Assembly (NCBI RefSeq): GCF_000169455.1
Contig: NZ_AAYC01000018.1
Coordinates: 16,847 to 80,846 of the forward strand
DNA length: 64,000 nt
Direction: 5' to 3'
Source of the DNA: Roseobacter sp. SK209-2-6
Lineage (GTDB): Bacteria; Pseudomonadota; Alphaproteobacteria; Rhodobacterales; Rhodobacteraceae
Shown here: one piece after another, positions 1-7,619 of the stretch
Position numbering within the stretch: the first letter of the stretch is position 1
Layout of the letters: every line of letters begins with the position of its first letter
Notes under the pieces: generated by a model
What the model saw: only the letters and a program-made list of their open reading frames with translations
Told to the model about the DNA's origin: nothing
Database searches by the model: none
Position numbers and translations under genes: made by a program

Positions 1-476
1 CGGCGAAAGGCGCTATCGCCCACCGAGGTGACCTCATCCACCAGATAGGTATCGAATTTCAGCGCCATGGAGATGCCAAAGGCCAGCCGCGAGCGCATTC
101 CCGAGGAATAGCTGCGCACCGGCATGTTCAGATGTCCGCCGAGGGCGGCAAAATCGGCGACAAAATCCAGGAGCTCATCGGTGTCGACACCATAGATACG
201 AGCGACAAAACGGGCATTCTGCGCACCGGTCAAATCCCGGTGGAACGAGCCGGCAAAGCCCACCGGGAAGGAAACATTGCCCGAGGAGTGGATGCGGCCG
301 GAATCCGGGTTCATGGTTCCCGAGATCATCTGCAGCATGGTGGATTTCCCCGCCCCGTTGCGCCCCAGGAGGGCTAGGGATTTCCCCTTTGGGATGGTCA
401 GATTGACATCGCGCGCCACATATTTGCGCCCATTGGGGGTGGGAAAGCTCTTGGTCAGGTTCTCCAGTGTGATCAT
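1..476 (-). CDS. kpsT: Capsule-export ABC transporter ATPase (KpsT-type), 3' end outside window
   Basis: Reading leftward from an ATG at 476, the frame stays open to the window edge (158 residues seen of about 220 usual for the family). The nucleotide-binding fold is clear: Walker A GRNGAGKST at residues 38-46, a divergent signature YSSGM at 123-127 and Walker B TYLVDEV at 143-149. KpsT/CtrD/BexA proteins are cytoplasmic ATPases that power export of finished capsular polysaccharide across the inner membrane. The gene follows the KpsE-like gene by 28 bp and is surely co-transcribed with it; its permease partner lies on the opposite strand. The missing C-terminus prevents checking the H-loop. 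Confidence 0.92.
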   Translation of the reverse strand, partial: MITLENLTKSFPTPNGRKYVARDVNLTIPKGKSLALLGRNGAGKSTMLQMISGTMNPDSGRIHSSGNVSFPVGFAGSFHRDLTGAQNARFVARIYGVDTDELLDFVADFAALGGHLNMPVRSYSSGMRSRLAFGISMALKFDTYLVDEVTSVGDSAFR

Positions 477-504
477 GATTCTGCTCTCGTCTCCGGTCTC
501 TGAC

Positions 505-1833
505 TTAGCGCCGGTCCCGCAGAGAATAATAGATCAGCGCAGAGGTGCTCCAGCCGATCAAGAGGAACAGCACCGTGAGCCCCAGAAGCAGGAAGCGGCG
601 GGGGTATTCAGCGCTTTCGGCCAGGGTCGGGTTCAGATAGGCGGCCAGATAGCGGCTCTGACGTTGGGCCTGGGCCTGGGCCGCGTCAAAATTCGACAGG
701 GCGGCAGTGTATTTCTGCTCGGTGAATTCCCGGTCCACGCTGAGGCGCTCGAATTCCGCTACCAATGTGGCATAGCCTTCGCCATTTACGGCTTCGCCGC
801 CGCCAAACTTCTCGCGCTCCTCGCTGATGCGGGCACGGATGGCGGCGATGCGCTGCTCAGACTTCTGCAGCCGCGGGTCGCCCTCTTTGACGGAGGTGAG
901 CAGCAGATCATAATCGATCAATTCGGTGCCCAGCTGCTGCTGCAGGGTCGTGAGCAAACCCATCTGCAGCTGAATATCGGCGCTGGGGTCAACGATCTGA
1001 GTGCGCGAGCGGAAGGCGGTCAGCGCCTGGCGTGCTTCCTTCAGTTGTGCCACCGCCACGTCCAGCTCCTCGCGGGCATAGCGGGTGGCATCCTCGCGGG
1101 CGATGGCCGAGAGCATATTGATCATCTCGCTGCTCTCTTTGAAGATTTCGCGGGCGATTTCGCGGGCTTCTTCGGGGGTGAAGGCCAGGACCTTCAATTC
1201 GATCAGACCGGTGCCCGGCGCATAGGAGATCAGCACCATGCGCTGCCAGTAATCCACCAGGTCTTCGATGCTGCTGTCCGCAGAGAGCGAGAAGATCGGG
1301 TCAATCCCGCGGTGGCGGCTATAGAGGCCGCGTAGATCCAGCGTGCGGTCAACCCGCTCCACCAGTTCCTGGGACTGGATGAATTCAAACAGGATATCGC
1401 TGTCGGAGGAGCTGGCCCCCGAAAAGGCGCCAAGCCCGCCGAGGAGATCCACCGCCGTGGGCGCATCTTCGCGGCGCACGGTAAAGCCAACGCTGGAGGT
1501 GAACTGATCCACCGCCCGGGTCCAGAGATAGCTGCCGGTGAGAAAACTGGGCAGGATCACGCAGATGAGGAAGCTGAGCAGCAAAAGCCAATGGCGGCGC
1601 TGGCGCCGTGCAGGACGCGCGGGCGCATAGATCGGATCTGCAGGGGGTTTGGGTTTTGGGGCGGGCTTTGCGGCTGCTTTAGGTTTGGGCTTTGGTTTTT
1701 CTGCGGGCTTCTGTGCGGCATTGGCTGCAGGGGCCTCCTGTGCGGCGGAGGCCGCGGCAGAGGGCTGCGGTTTCTTGGCGCTCTCATCACTTGCCGGTTT
1801 TGCGACGGCGGGATTTGATTGATTATCTGCCAA
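505..1833 (-). CDS. kpsE: Capsule polysaccharide export inner-membrane protein (KpsE/CtrB/BexC family)
   Basis: A 442-residue protein with the layout of polysaccharide co-polymerase type 3 proteins: a cytoplasmic N-terminal tail, a transmembrane helix near residues 82-105 (HWLLLLSFLICVILPSFL), a long periplasmic region with heptad-like helical stretches (about 200-400) and a second membrane helix just before the C-terminus (RRFLLLGLTVLFLLIGW). Such proteins link the ABC exporter to the outer-membrane channel. The first 75 residues are strikingly rich in Lys, Pro and Ala, longer and more basic than in enterobacterial KpsE. It is the first gene of a minus-strand pair with kpsT and diverges from the permease gene. 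Confidence 0.9.
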   Translation of the reverse strand: MADNQSNPAVAKPASDESAKKPQPSAAASAAQEAPAANAAQKPAEKPKPKPKAAAKPAPKPKPPADPIYAPARPARRQRRHWLLLLSFLICVILPSFLTGSYLWTRAVDQFTSSVGFTVRREDAPTAVDLLGGLGAFSGASSSDSDILFEFIQSQELVERVDRTLDLRGLYSRHRGIDPIFSLSADSSIEDLVDYWQRMVLISYAPGTGLIELKVLAFTPEEAREIAREIFKESSEMINMLSAIAREDATRYAREELDVAVAQLKEARQALTAFRSRTQIVDPSADIQLQMGLLTTLQQQLGTELIDYDLLLTSVKEGDPRLQKSEQRIAAIRARISEEREKFGGGEAVNGEGYATLVAEFERLSVDREFTEQKYTAALSNFDAAQAQAQRQSRYLAAYLNPTLAESAEYPRRFLLLGLTVLFLLIGWSTSALIYYSLRDRR

Positions 1834-1905
1834 ACCTATGGTCCAAACAATTGCTTCCTGAATAGCCTATCTGATTTCACAAGCCGCGCGAAAGTACCAG
1901 CTTTA
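1834..1905. promoter_or_regulatory. Divergent promoter region between kpsE-like and kpsM-like genes
   Basis: These 72 bp separate the ATG of the minus-strand kpsE-like gene from the preferred ATG of the plus-strand permease gene. Because the exporter genes diverge, this short, relatively AT-rich stretch must carry both promoters, or one of the genes must be transcribed from within the other. I cannot pick out convincing -35/-10 boxes. Confidence 0.4.
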
Positions 1906-2736
1906 ATGACAGAGACCTCATCCGCTGCCCTCCCGGCCCCTCAGGCAATTGCGCCAGCGGTGCCGACCAATCTGCGCTATCGGGGGCTGCGCACGATTGT
2001 GGCCCTGATCCTGCGGGAGATGTCGACCACCTATGGGCGCTCTCCGGGGGGCTATATCTGGGCAATCCTGCAGCCCGTGGCGATGATCATTCTCTTGACC
2101 CTAGCCTTTTCCTTTCTGCTGCGCTCACCCTCTCTGGGCACCAGTTTTGTGCTGTTCTATGCCACAGGCTTTATGATCCTGCGCCAGTTTCAAGAAGTGA
2201 CCAGCGCGGTAGGAGCCTCTATCTCCTTTAACCAGGCGCTTCTGGCCTATCCCCGTGTTACCTATGTGGATACATTGGCCGCCCGCAGTATTTTGGCGGT
2301 GCTGACCCAGATTATGGTCTCGGCTATCATCTTTACCGGTATCTTCATTATCGAGGATATTCGCGTCATTCTGGATTTCGGCCCGATTCTGTTGACCTAT
2401 GCCATGACGATCCTGCTGGCAGTCGGAATTGGTATCTTCAACGCCTATATGAGTTTCTCTTTCCCGGTTTATAAAATGATCTGGGGGGTGTTGACGCGAC
2501 CCTTGATGCTGCTCTCTGGTATTTTCTATACCTATGAGGATCTGCCGGTGACGGTGCAGAATATCCTCTGGTATAACCCCTTGATCCATCTCACTGGGTT
2601 GGTGCGGACCGGTTTTTATTCGACCTATGATCCGGGTTACATCTCACTGATCTATGTTGCGCTCTTGGGCACAGTGCCCGCCTTTTTTGGTTTCTTGCTT
2701 CTGCGTAAATTCAGCAAAGATATCCTCTATAAATAG
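1906..2736 (+). CDS. kpsM: Capsule-export ABC transporter permease (KpsM/CtrC type)
   Basis: From the ATG at 1906 the protein has 276 residues, close to the usual 260-280 of KpsM. An in-frame ATG at 1819 would add 29 residues that overlap the start of the divergent gene and look non-coding, so I reject it. An N-terminal cytoplasmic segment is followed by about six hydrophobic helices, including AILQPVAMIILLTLAFSF and the region around SAIIFTGIFII, as in ABC-2 family permeases. It would form the membrane channel of the exporter with the KpsT ATPase encoded divergently. A gene for the permease separated from its ATPase is unusual for this family. Confidence 0.9.
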   Translation: MTETSSAALPAPQAIAPAVPTNLRYRGLRTIVALILREMSTTYGRSPGGYIWAILQPVAMIILLTLAFSFLLRSPSLGTSFVLFYATGFMILRQFQEVTSAVGASISFNQALLAYPRVTYVDTLAARSILAVLTQIMVSAIIFTGIFIIEDIRVILDFGPILLTYAMTILLAVGIGIFNAYMSFSFPVYKMIWGVLTRPLMLLSGIFYTYEDLPVTVQNILWYNPLIHLTGLVRTGFYSTYDPGYISLIYVALLGTVPAFFGFLLLRKFSKDILYK

Positions 2737-2877
2737 GCTCTATCCAGGGGATTTGGCCAAGGGATTTGGCATCCGTTTCCAGCGCATTGTGAATGCGGTA
2801 GGTCTTGTGAAACAGCAGCTCCATAGGGGGATCCCAGATCGCCACCCATGGACTAGATCACAATGGGAAAGGGCAAC

Positions 2878-2905
2878 AAAAAAGCCGCGCCCCCAGGGGC
2901 ACGGC
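2878..2905 (-). terminator. Rho-independent terminator of the neuB-like gene
   Basis: Read on the minus strand, GCCGTGCCCC and GGGGCGCGGC form a 9-10 bp GC-rich stem (one G-T pair, tiny loop) followed directly by six T residues. It lies about 40 bp beyond the stop codon of the minus-strand synthase gene, so that gene appears to be a monocistronic unit. Confidence 0.85.
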
Positions 2906-2944
2906 CTGCAATCTGTAAAAGACTGTCTTGCTCGCGGGCAGGGA

Positions 2945-3874
2945 TTATTCCGCCGCTGTTTCGTGATCCGCTTTCACCCATTTCAGCTTGTCGCGCTGGA
3001 CCTGCTCAACCGGCAAAATTTCCTGCCCCTTATAGGCCAGGGCCTGATCCACATGTTTGAGGTCGCGGCAGAGGCGGCGCAGCCCATCGGGCTCCAGGCT
3101 GGCAGCGTGGTCGGTGCCTTTCCAGGTGCGATCCAGGGTGAAGTGACGTTCGATATGGGTGAAATGCCCCTTGCCATCCGCTTCCATGGCGCGACCCACC
3201 GCCAGGGCGGCCACATCGGCGGCAATACCCAGATGGTGCCCGGAGAAGCCGATGCCTTTGACGGTGGCGCCGAATTTCTCCATCAGATTGCGGATTTCAA
3301 AGAGGCAGATATCCTCAAAGGCCACCGGATAGCCGGAGGTGCAGGAATAGACCACCAGATCCTTGGCGCGGCCGCGCTCAGCGTAGAAATTCACCAGATC
3401 AACGATCTCCTGGCCGGTGGACATGCCGGTGGAGACATGGATCTCACCGCCGTAATGCTCACAGAGGTAGCCCTGCAGATCATAGTGCTGGTTGGTGGCC
3501 GAAGGGATTTTCAGGAGCGGAGGATTTAGCGCCGCCATTTCCTTGGCCGAGGTCAGGTCCCAGACGCTGGTGGAATAGGCGATGCCATTTTCTTCACAGC
3601 AAGTGATCAGCTCTTTGTGCTGGTCGGTATCCATTTCCAGGAACTCGCGGTGGGCGCCATAGCTGTCGCCATAGGAGTTCGCCGGATTGGGATGCGGGGT
3701 ATCATATTGCGCTGGGGTCAGCAGCTCCCGGTTGTGGCGCTTTTGAAACTTTGCGATATCTGCCTTGCAGACATGTGCCGCAACCCGGATCAACTCCTTG
3801 GCAATCTCCATATCGCCTTTGTGATTGCATCCGATTTCGGCAATAACCTTCACGGGAGAATGTGTTTCCGTCAT
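2945..3874 (-). CDS. NeuB-family nonulosonic acid synthase without SAF domain
   Basis: The 309-residue protein carries the NeuB TIM-barrel hallmarks: VIAEIGCNHKGD near the N-terminus, IPSATN, HVSTGMST, and GHHLGI plus IERHFTLDRTWKGTDHAASLEP near residues 210-270. NeuB enzymes condense phosphoenolpyruvate with ManNAc, ManNAc-6-phosphate, mannose-6-phosphate or a diacetamido hexose to make sialic acid-like sugars. Family members usually have about 340-350 residues with a C-terminal SAF (antifreeze-like) domain. This one ends after the barrel, so the SAF domain is missing, with no sign of a frameshift. It sits alone, 20 kb from the NeuA, sialyltransferase and AGE genes that would use its product. 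Its substrate cannot be told from sequence. Confidence 0.85.
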   Translation of the reverse strand: MTETHSPVKVIAEIGCNHKGDMEIAKELIRVAAHVCKADIAKFQKRHNRELLTPAQYDTPHPNPANSYGDSYGAHREFLEMDTDQHKELITCCEENGIAYSTSVWDLTSAKEMAALNPPLLKIPSATNQHYDLQGYLCEHYGGEIHVSTGMSTGQEIVDLVNFYAERGRAKDLVVYSCTSGYPVAFEDICLFEIRNLMEKFGATVKGIGFSGHHLGIAADVAALAVGRAMEADGKGHFTHIERHFTLDRTWKGTDHAASLEPDGLRRLCRDLKHVDQALAYKGQEILPVEQVQRDKLKWVKADHETAAE

Positions 3875-4022
3875 AAGACCTGTCCAATGTATTTTGTGAG
3901 TTCCGTTCCCTCCCCCTTCGACCTCTGCTGAAGGCGAGGTTTAAGAGAGGTCCGGAATTTCGTCCAAACTGAAGCGGCCCAGGGCCGCAATATCACGCCT
4001 TGGTAACGCAGAAAGGCCTGCC
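3875..4022. promoter_or_regulatory. Divergent intergenic region, neuB-like / glycosyltransferase
   Basis: This 148-bp gap between divergent start codons should hold promoters in both directions. An AAAGG sequence about 10 nt before the GTG at 4023 is a reasonable ribosome binding site for the rightward gene. No clear operator or sigma-70 boxes were recognised. Confidence 0.35.
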
Positions 4023-4835
4023 GTGAAAGACGATAAATCACCCTCTGTAGTTGCGGCTACCGCCAAAGGTCAGTTTAGCACCCCGGCACCATGGGCCTCC
4101 TCTGAACGGGTTTCAGTGATCATGCCGGTCTATAATGCGGAAGCAACCCTGGCGCGGGCCGTTGCCTCGGTGCAGGCGCAGGACTATCCGGATTGGGAGC
4201 TGCTGCTGATCGAGGATGGCTCCCGGGATGGATCGGCAAAGATCTGCGCCAGCCTGGCGGGCGCGGATCCGCGCATTCACTATCTGCAGCAACCCCAGAA
4301 CGGCGGCGCCGCCGCCGCCCGCAATGCGGGCATGGCGCGCGCCCAGGGGCGCTATCTGGCTTTCCTGGATGCGGATGACGAATGGCTGCCACAGAAACTC
4401 TCTCACCAGCTGCAATTCATGCAGGAGCAGGGCGCAGGCTTCAGCTATACCGGGTTCTGGCGCCAGCGCGGGGATCAGCGCCATCAGGTAAGGGTGCCTG
4501 CATCAGTGGATCGCAGGCAATTGCTGAAGGGCAATGTGATTGGCTGCCTCACCGCGCTATATGACCGGGCCCATTTTGGCACCGTGGAGATGCCCGATCT
4601 GCGCATGCGACAGGATTTTGCGCTTTGGCTGAAACTGCTGGCGCAGGGCGGGCTGGCCCATGGGCTGGATCAGCCCTTGGCGGTGCATCACGTGCAGGCC
4701 AATTCTCTCTCGGCGCCGCGGGGGCGGGCGATGCGCGCGACCTGGCAACTCTATCGGGGGCATCTGGGGTGCCCCCCTTGGCAGGCTGCTTGGTACATGT
4801 CGAACCATCTGGTGCGACGTCTGTTCCGGGGCTAA
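4023..4835 (+). CDS. Family 2 glycosyltransferase
   Basis: A 270-residue cytoplasmic GT-A enzyme starting at a GTG preceded by AAAGG. Diagnostic segments are VSVIMPVYNAEATLARAVAS (residues 30-50), LLLIEDGSRDGS, NGGAAAARNAGM and the DxD metal-binding motif in FLDADDEWLP (about 115-124). GT2 enzymes transfer a sugar from a nucleotide donor to a growing oligosaccharide. No transmembrane segment is evident. Donor and acceptor cannot be inferred. It is first in a plus-strand run with the methyltransferase and the glycosyltransferase-like gene that follow. Confidence 0.9.
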   Translation: MKDDKSPSVVAATAKGQFSTPAPWASSERVSVIMPVYNAEATLARAVASVQAQDYPDWELLLIEDGSRDGSAKICASLAGADPRIHYLQQPQNGGAAAARNAGMARAQGRYLAFLDADDEWLPQKLSHQLQFMQEQGAGFSYTGFWRQRGDQRHQVRVPASVDRRQLLKGNVIGCLTALYDRAHFGTVEMPDLRMRQDFALWLKLLAQGGLAHGLDQPLAVHHVQANSLSAPRGRAMRATWQLYRGHLGCPPWQAAWYMSNHLVRRLFRG

Positions 4836-4930
4836 TGCCTTGTGATCCCAGCGATTGGCAAGGCCAGCAATCCGAGATAAGAACCGGTATATATTTTAAA
4901 AATCTACGATGACGGCAGGGTGAGTATTTG

Positions 4931-5611
4931 ATGAATTTAGCAAAGAGGCTGAAGGCCGCGACCAAGGGGTTCTTGAACCCGGATCGCGTGGTGAGCCCCT
5001 CTGCGGCTGAGACCATGTATCGAGCGCGGGTCGAAAAAGAGCACTGGCAAGAGGCCTTGCCGCGCGGGGAACGCGTTGAGCATCTGGCCCGGAACCTCCT
5101 GGCGCAAGCCGGCTGTACTGGCGGAACCATGCTGGAGATTGGCGGTCGCCTCAATCCGCGCCAGGCGGCCTTTCCGAGTTTTGCCTATCAGGCTCTGGAT
5201 CTCAAGGATGCCCCCGGTGCAGAGGTAGAGGTCATGGTGGGCGATATCACCCATTGTCCGCATCTGGCCGATGAGAGCTATGACTTCATCTTCAGCCTGG
5301 ATGTCTTTGAGCATATCGACAGGCCTTGGCTGGCAGGGCAGGAGATCCAGCGCCTGCTCAAACCGGGGGGGGTTGCCATGCACAGCACTCTGTTCTCCTG
5401 GCGCTATCACCCCTGTCCAATCGACTATTGGCGTTTCTCCGCAGAGGGGTTGAAATCCCTGTTTCCGGATCTCGAATGCCTGCATGCGGATTTTGATTTT
5501 TCCGAGCGCCGCCGCGATCTGCGCGGTCGGGACGGCAATCTCATCGAATGTGATGCTCTGGGTGGCTGGCGCGAAAATGTCCGGGTGAACTATGCAGGCA
5601 TCAAGCGCTGA
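4931..5611 (+). CDS. Class I SAM-dependent methyltransferase
   Basis: The 226-residue product begins at the ATG at 4931; a TTG immediately before it is in frame but unneeded. The Rossmann-type SAM site appears as MLEIGGRLNPRQ (about 70-80, a variant of the glycine-rich motif I), YQALDLKD, and the acidic DFIFSLDVFEHID with a following LLKPGG (motifs II-III). Such small methyltransferases in polysaccharide clusters O-methylate a sugar or modify a chain end. The last 20 bp overlap the next gene, implying translational coupling. Its substrate is unknown. Confidence 0.82.
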   Translation: MNLAKRLKAATKGFLNPDRVVSPSAAETMYRARVEKEHWQEALPRGERVEHLARNLLAQAGCTGGTMLEIGGRLNPRQAAFPSFAYQALDLKDAPGAEVEVMVGDITHCPHLADESYDFIFSLDVFEHIDRPWLAGQEIQRLLKPGGVAMHSTLFSWRYHPCPIDYWRFSAEGLKSLFPDLECLHADFDFSERRRDLRGRDGNLIECDALGGWRENVRVNYAGIKR

Positions 5612-6389
5612 GCCCGACGCCCAGACCCGGCCGAAGGCCCCTTTGGTCACAGTGGCTGTTTCAACGCTGGGGCAGGGGATCTCTCGTATTCGATTGCCCG
5701 CAGCACAGGCAGGTATCTGCTATCTGATCCTCTTGCAGCGCCCCGAGGAGGCGGCTGTTGAGGCCCGAAAACCCCTTGAGGCCCGCTTGGATGTTCAGGT
5801 GATTGCCCTGGACAGCATAGGTCTCTCCAATAGCCGTAATGAGGCTCTAATAAGAGCTGGAACGCCGCTTTTGCTTTTTGCGGATGACGATCAGGCGCTG
5901 GATCCGGCTGGGATCCTGGCTCTGGCGGATGCGTTTTCCCAGGATCCTGATCTGACCCTTGCTGCTGGCTGGCGTGCGGAGCGTCTGCCAGAGGGGGCAT
6001 CACCCCGCCAGAGGCTGACGCGGTTTAATTCTGGCCGGATCTGCGCACCGGAATTCATGGTGAACCTGGACCGCATCCGCGCGGCAGGCCTGTGTTTTGA
6101 CCCAGAGTTTGGCCTGGGGGCCCACCACGGGATCGGCGAAGATTATATCTTTACCTGCGATATCCTGAGTGCTGGGCTCAAAGGGGTTGCCTTTCCGGTG
6201 ATCACCGGCTCTCACCCTCATGACAGCACCGGTGACAATTGGTCCGACCCCAGGATTATGCGCGCCCGCCAAGCCATGATCACCCGTGTCTTTGGCCCCT
6301 GGGCGCCAGTGATCCGACTGGCCTACGCCCTGAAGCACCGTCGGCGTATGGGGGGCATGGGGCAGGGGCTGCGGTTCTTCCTGGGGTGA
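5592..6389 (+). CDS. Glycosyltransferase-like protein (GT2 fold)
   Basis: A 265-residue protein overlapping the preceding methyltransferase gene by 20 bp. It opens with VTVAVSTLGQGISR and contains LSNSRNEALIRAGTPLLLFADDDQALDP (residues 78-106), the standard GT-A core with a DDD metal-binding motif. GIGEDYIFTCDIL (about 177-190) resembles the ED motif for acceptor activation. It is more divergent from the classical family than its neighbours. Specificity cannot be deduced. Confidence 0.78.
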   Translation: MQASSAEPDAQTRPKAPLVTVAVSTLGQGISRIRLPAAQAGICYLILLQRPEEAAVEARKPLEARLDVQVIALDSIGLSNSRNEALIRAGTPLLLFADDDQALDPAGILALADAFSQDPDLTLAAGWRAERLPEGASPRQRLTRFNSGRICAPEFMVNLDRIRAAGLCFDPEFGLGAHHGIGEDYIFTCDILSAGLKGVAFPVITGSHPHDSTGDNWSDPRIMRARQAMITRVFGPWAPVIRLAYALKHRRRMGGMGQGLRFFLG

Positions 6390-6560
6390 GGAGCGCATGG
6401 CCTGAGAATAGGTGTCTGACATTCAGAGAATATGCTATTTTTCTCTTGGCTAAAGCCGGGAAATTTCCCGCATAGCGGGCTGGTTTTATCCCGTGTTCTT
6501 GTGCATAAAGCCCCTATTCATTCACCATTGGCTTTCAGCCGCAAAATGAGATTATCCCCG

Positions 6561-7619
6561 ATGTCGCTGCTTCCTGCTCCCAAAGTTCTAGATTGTACTC
6601 TTCGTGACGGGAGCTACGTGATCGATTTTCAGTTCACTTCGGCTGATACGGAAAGCATTGGGGGGGCATTGGACCAGGCCGGTTTCCCCTATATTGAAGT
6701 GGGGCACGGGGTTGGCATGGGGGCCTCGGAAACCGGCAATAATGTTGCTGCGGCCAGTGACGCTGACTACATGGCAGCGGCGGCCAAATCCGTAACCTCT
6801 GGAAAATGGGGCATGTTCTGTATTCCCGGAGTGGCCAATTTGGATCACGTTCGCCTGGCAGCGGATCACGGGATCGGCTTTATCAGGGTGGGAACCGATG
6901 TGGCCCAAGCCGATAGCGCTATTCCCTTCATCGAATTGGCGCGCAAGCTGGGAATCGAGGTTTTTGCCAATTTCATGAAATCCTATGTGCTGGAGCCGGA
7001 AGCCTTTGGTGCCCTGGCGGCGCGCTCTTACGATTATGGGGCTGAGATGGTCTATCTGGTGGATTCCGCCGGTGGGATGTTGCCACATGAGGTGCGTGCC
7101 TATCTGCAAGCGGCCAAATCCGCCGCGCCAGAGCTGCCCCTTGGGTTCCATGGGCATGATAACCTTGGATTGGCAGTCGCCAACTCGCTTGTCAGCCTCG
7201 AAGAAGGAGCGGCCATGGTCGATACTTCGCTACAGGGCTTTGGCCGTAGCAGTGGCAATACGGCAACCGAGTTGTTCCTAGGGGCCACCATCCGCTCTGG
7301 ATATGAGGCTTTTGCGGAACCGATCGAGGTAATGGATCTGGGGGAAACCCTGGTGCGCCCGCTGATCGAGCGTCGCGGTTTCTGCTCTTTGGATATTGCT
7401 GCTGGTCAGGCGCTGTTCCACTCTAGCTATATGCCCAAGATCCTACGAGTCGCGAAACAGAACCGGGTTGACCCCCGGCGTTTGATCATTGAGCTGTGCA
7501 AACATGACAAGGTCAATGCTCCGGATGAGCTATTGTCGCGCCTGGCTGCTGAACTGAGCGAAAATCACAATCCACCCCATGTTTTTGTGACCGAGGCGTA
7601 TTACGGGGAAGAGCAATGA
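6561..7619 (+). CDS. 4-Hydroxy-2-oxovalerate aldolase-like DRE-TIM metallolyase
   Basis: The 352-residue protein resembles DmpG-type aldolases along its length. LDCTLRDGSYV (residues 10-20) is the metal-binding DRE-TIM signature, IEVGHGVG (46-53) matches the DmpG loop, VDSAGGM follows at 168-173 and GFHGHDN (195-201) supplies the two metal-ligating histidines. In catabolism these enzymes split 4-hydroxy-2-oxoacids to pyruvate and an aldehyde, or run in reverse. No DmpF-type aldehyde dehydrogenase partner is present. Neighbours suggest it builds or trims a short hydroxy-acid side chain. ATG codons at 6546 and 6561 are both possible starts and neither has a good ribosome site. Its stop overlaps the next start (ATGA). 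Confidence 0.82.
   Translation: MSLLPAPKVLDCTLRDGSYVIDFQFTSADTESIGGALDQAGFPYIEVGHGVGMGASETGNNVAAASDADYMAAAAKSVTSGKWGMFCIPGVANLDHVRLAADHGIGFIRVGTDVAQADSAIPFIELARKLGIEVFANFMKSYVLEPEAFGALAARSYDYGAEMVYLVDSAGGMLPHEVRAYLQAAKSAAPELPLGFHGHDNLGLAVANSLVSLEEGAAMVDTSLQGFGRSSGNTATELFLGATIRSGYEAFAEPIEVMDLGETLVRPLIERRGFCSLDIAAGQALFHSSYMPKILRVAKQNRVDPRRLIIELCKHDKVNAPDELLSRLAAELSENHNPPHVFVTEAYYGEEQ

Noticed and set aside
277..1335. A 352-residue plus-strand frame over kpsT/kpsE
   Set aside because: Both sense genes on the minus strand have clear family motifs; this frame is a shadow.
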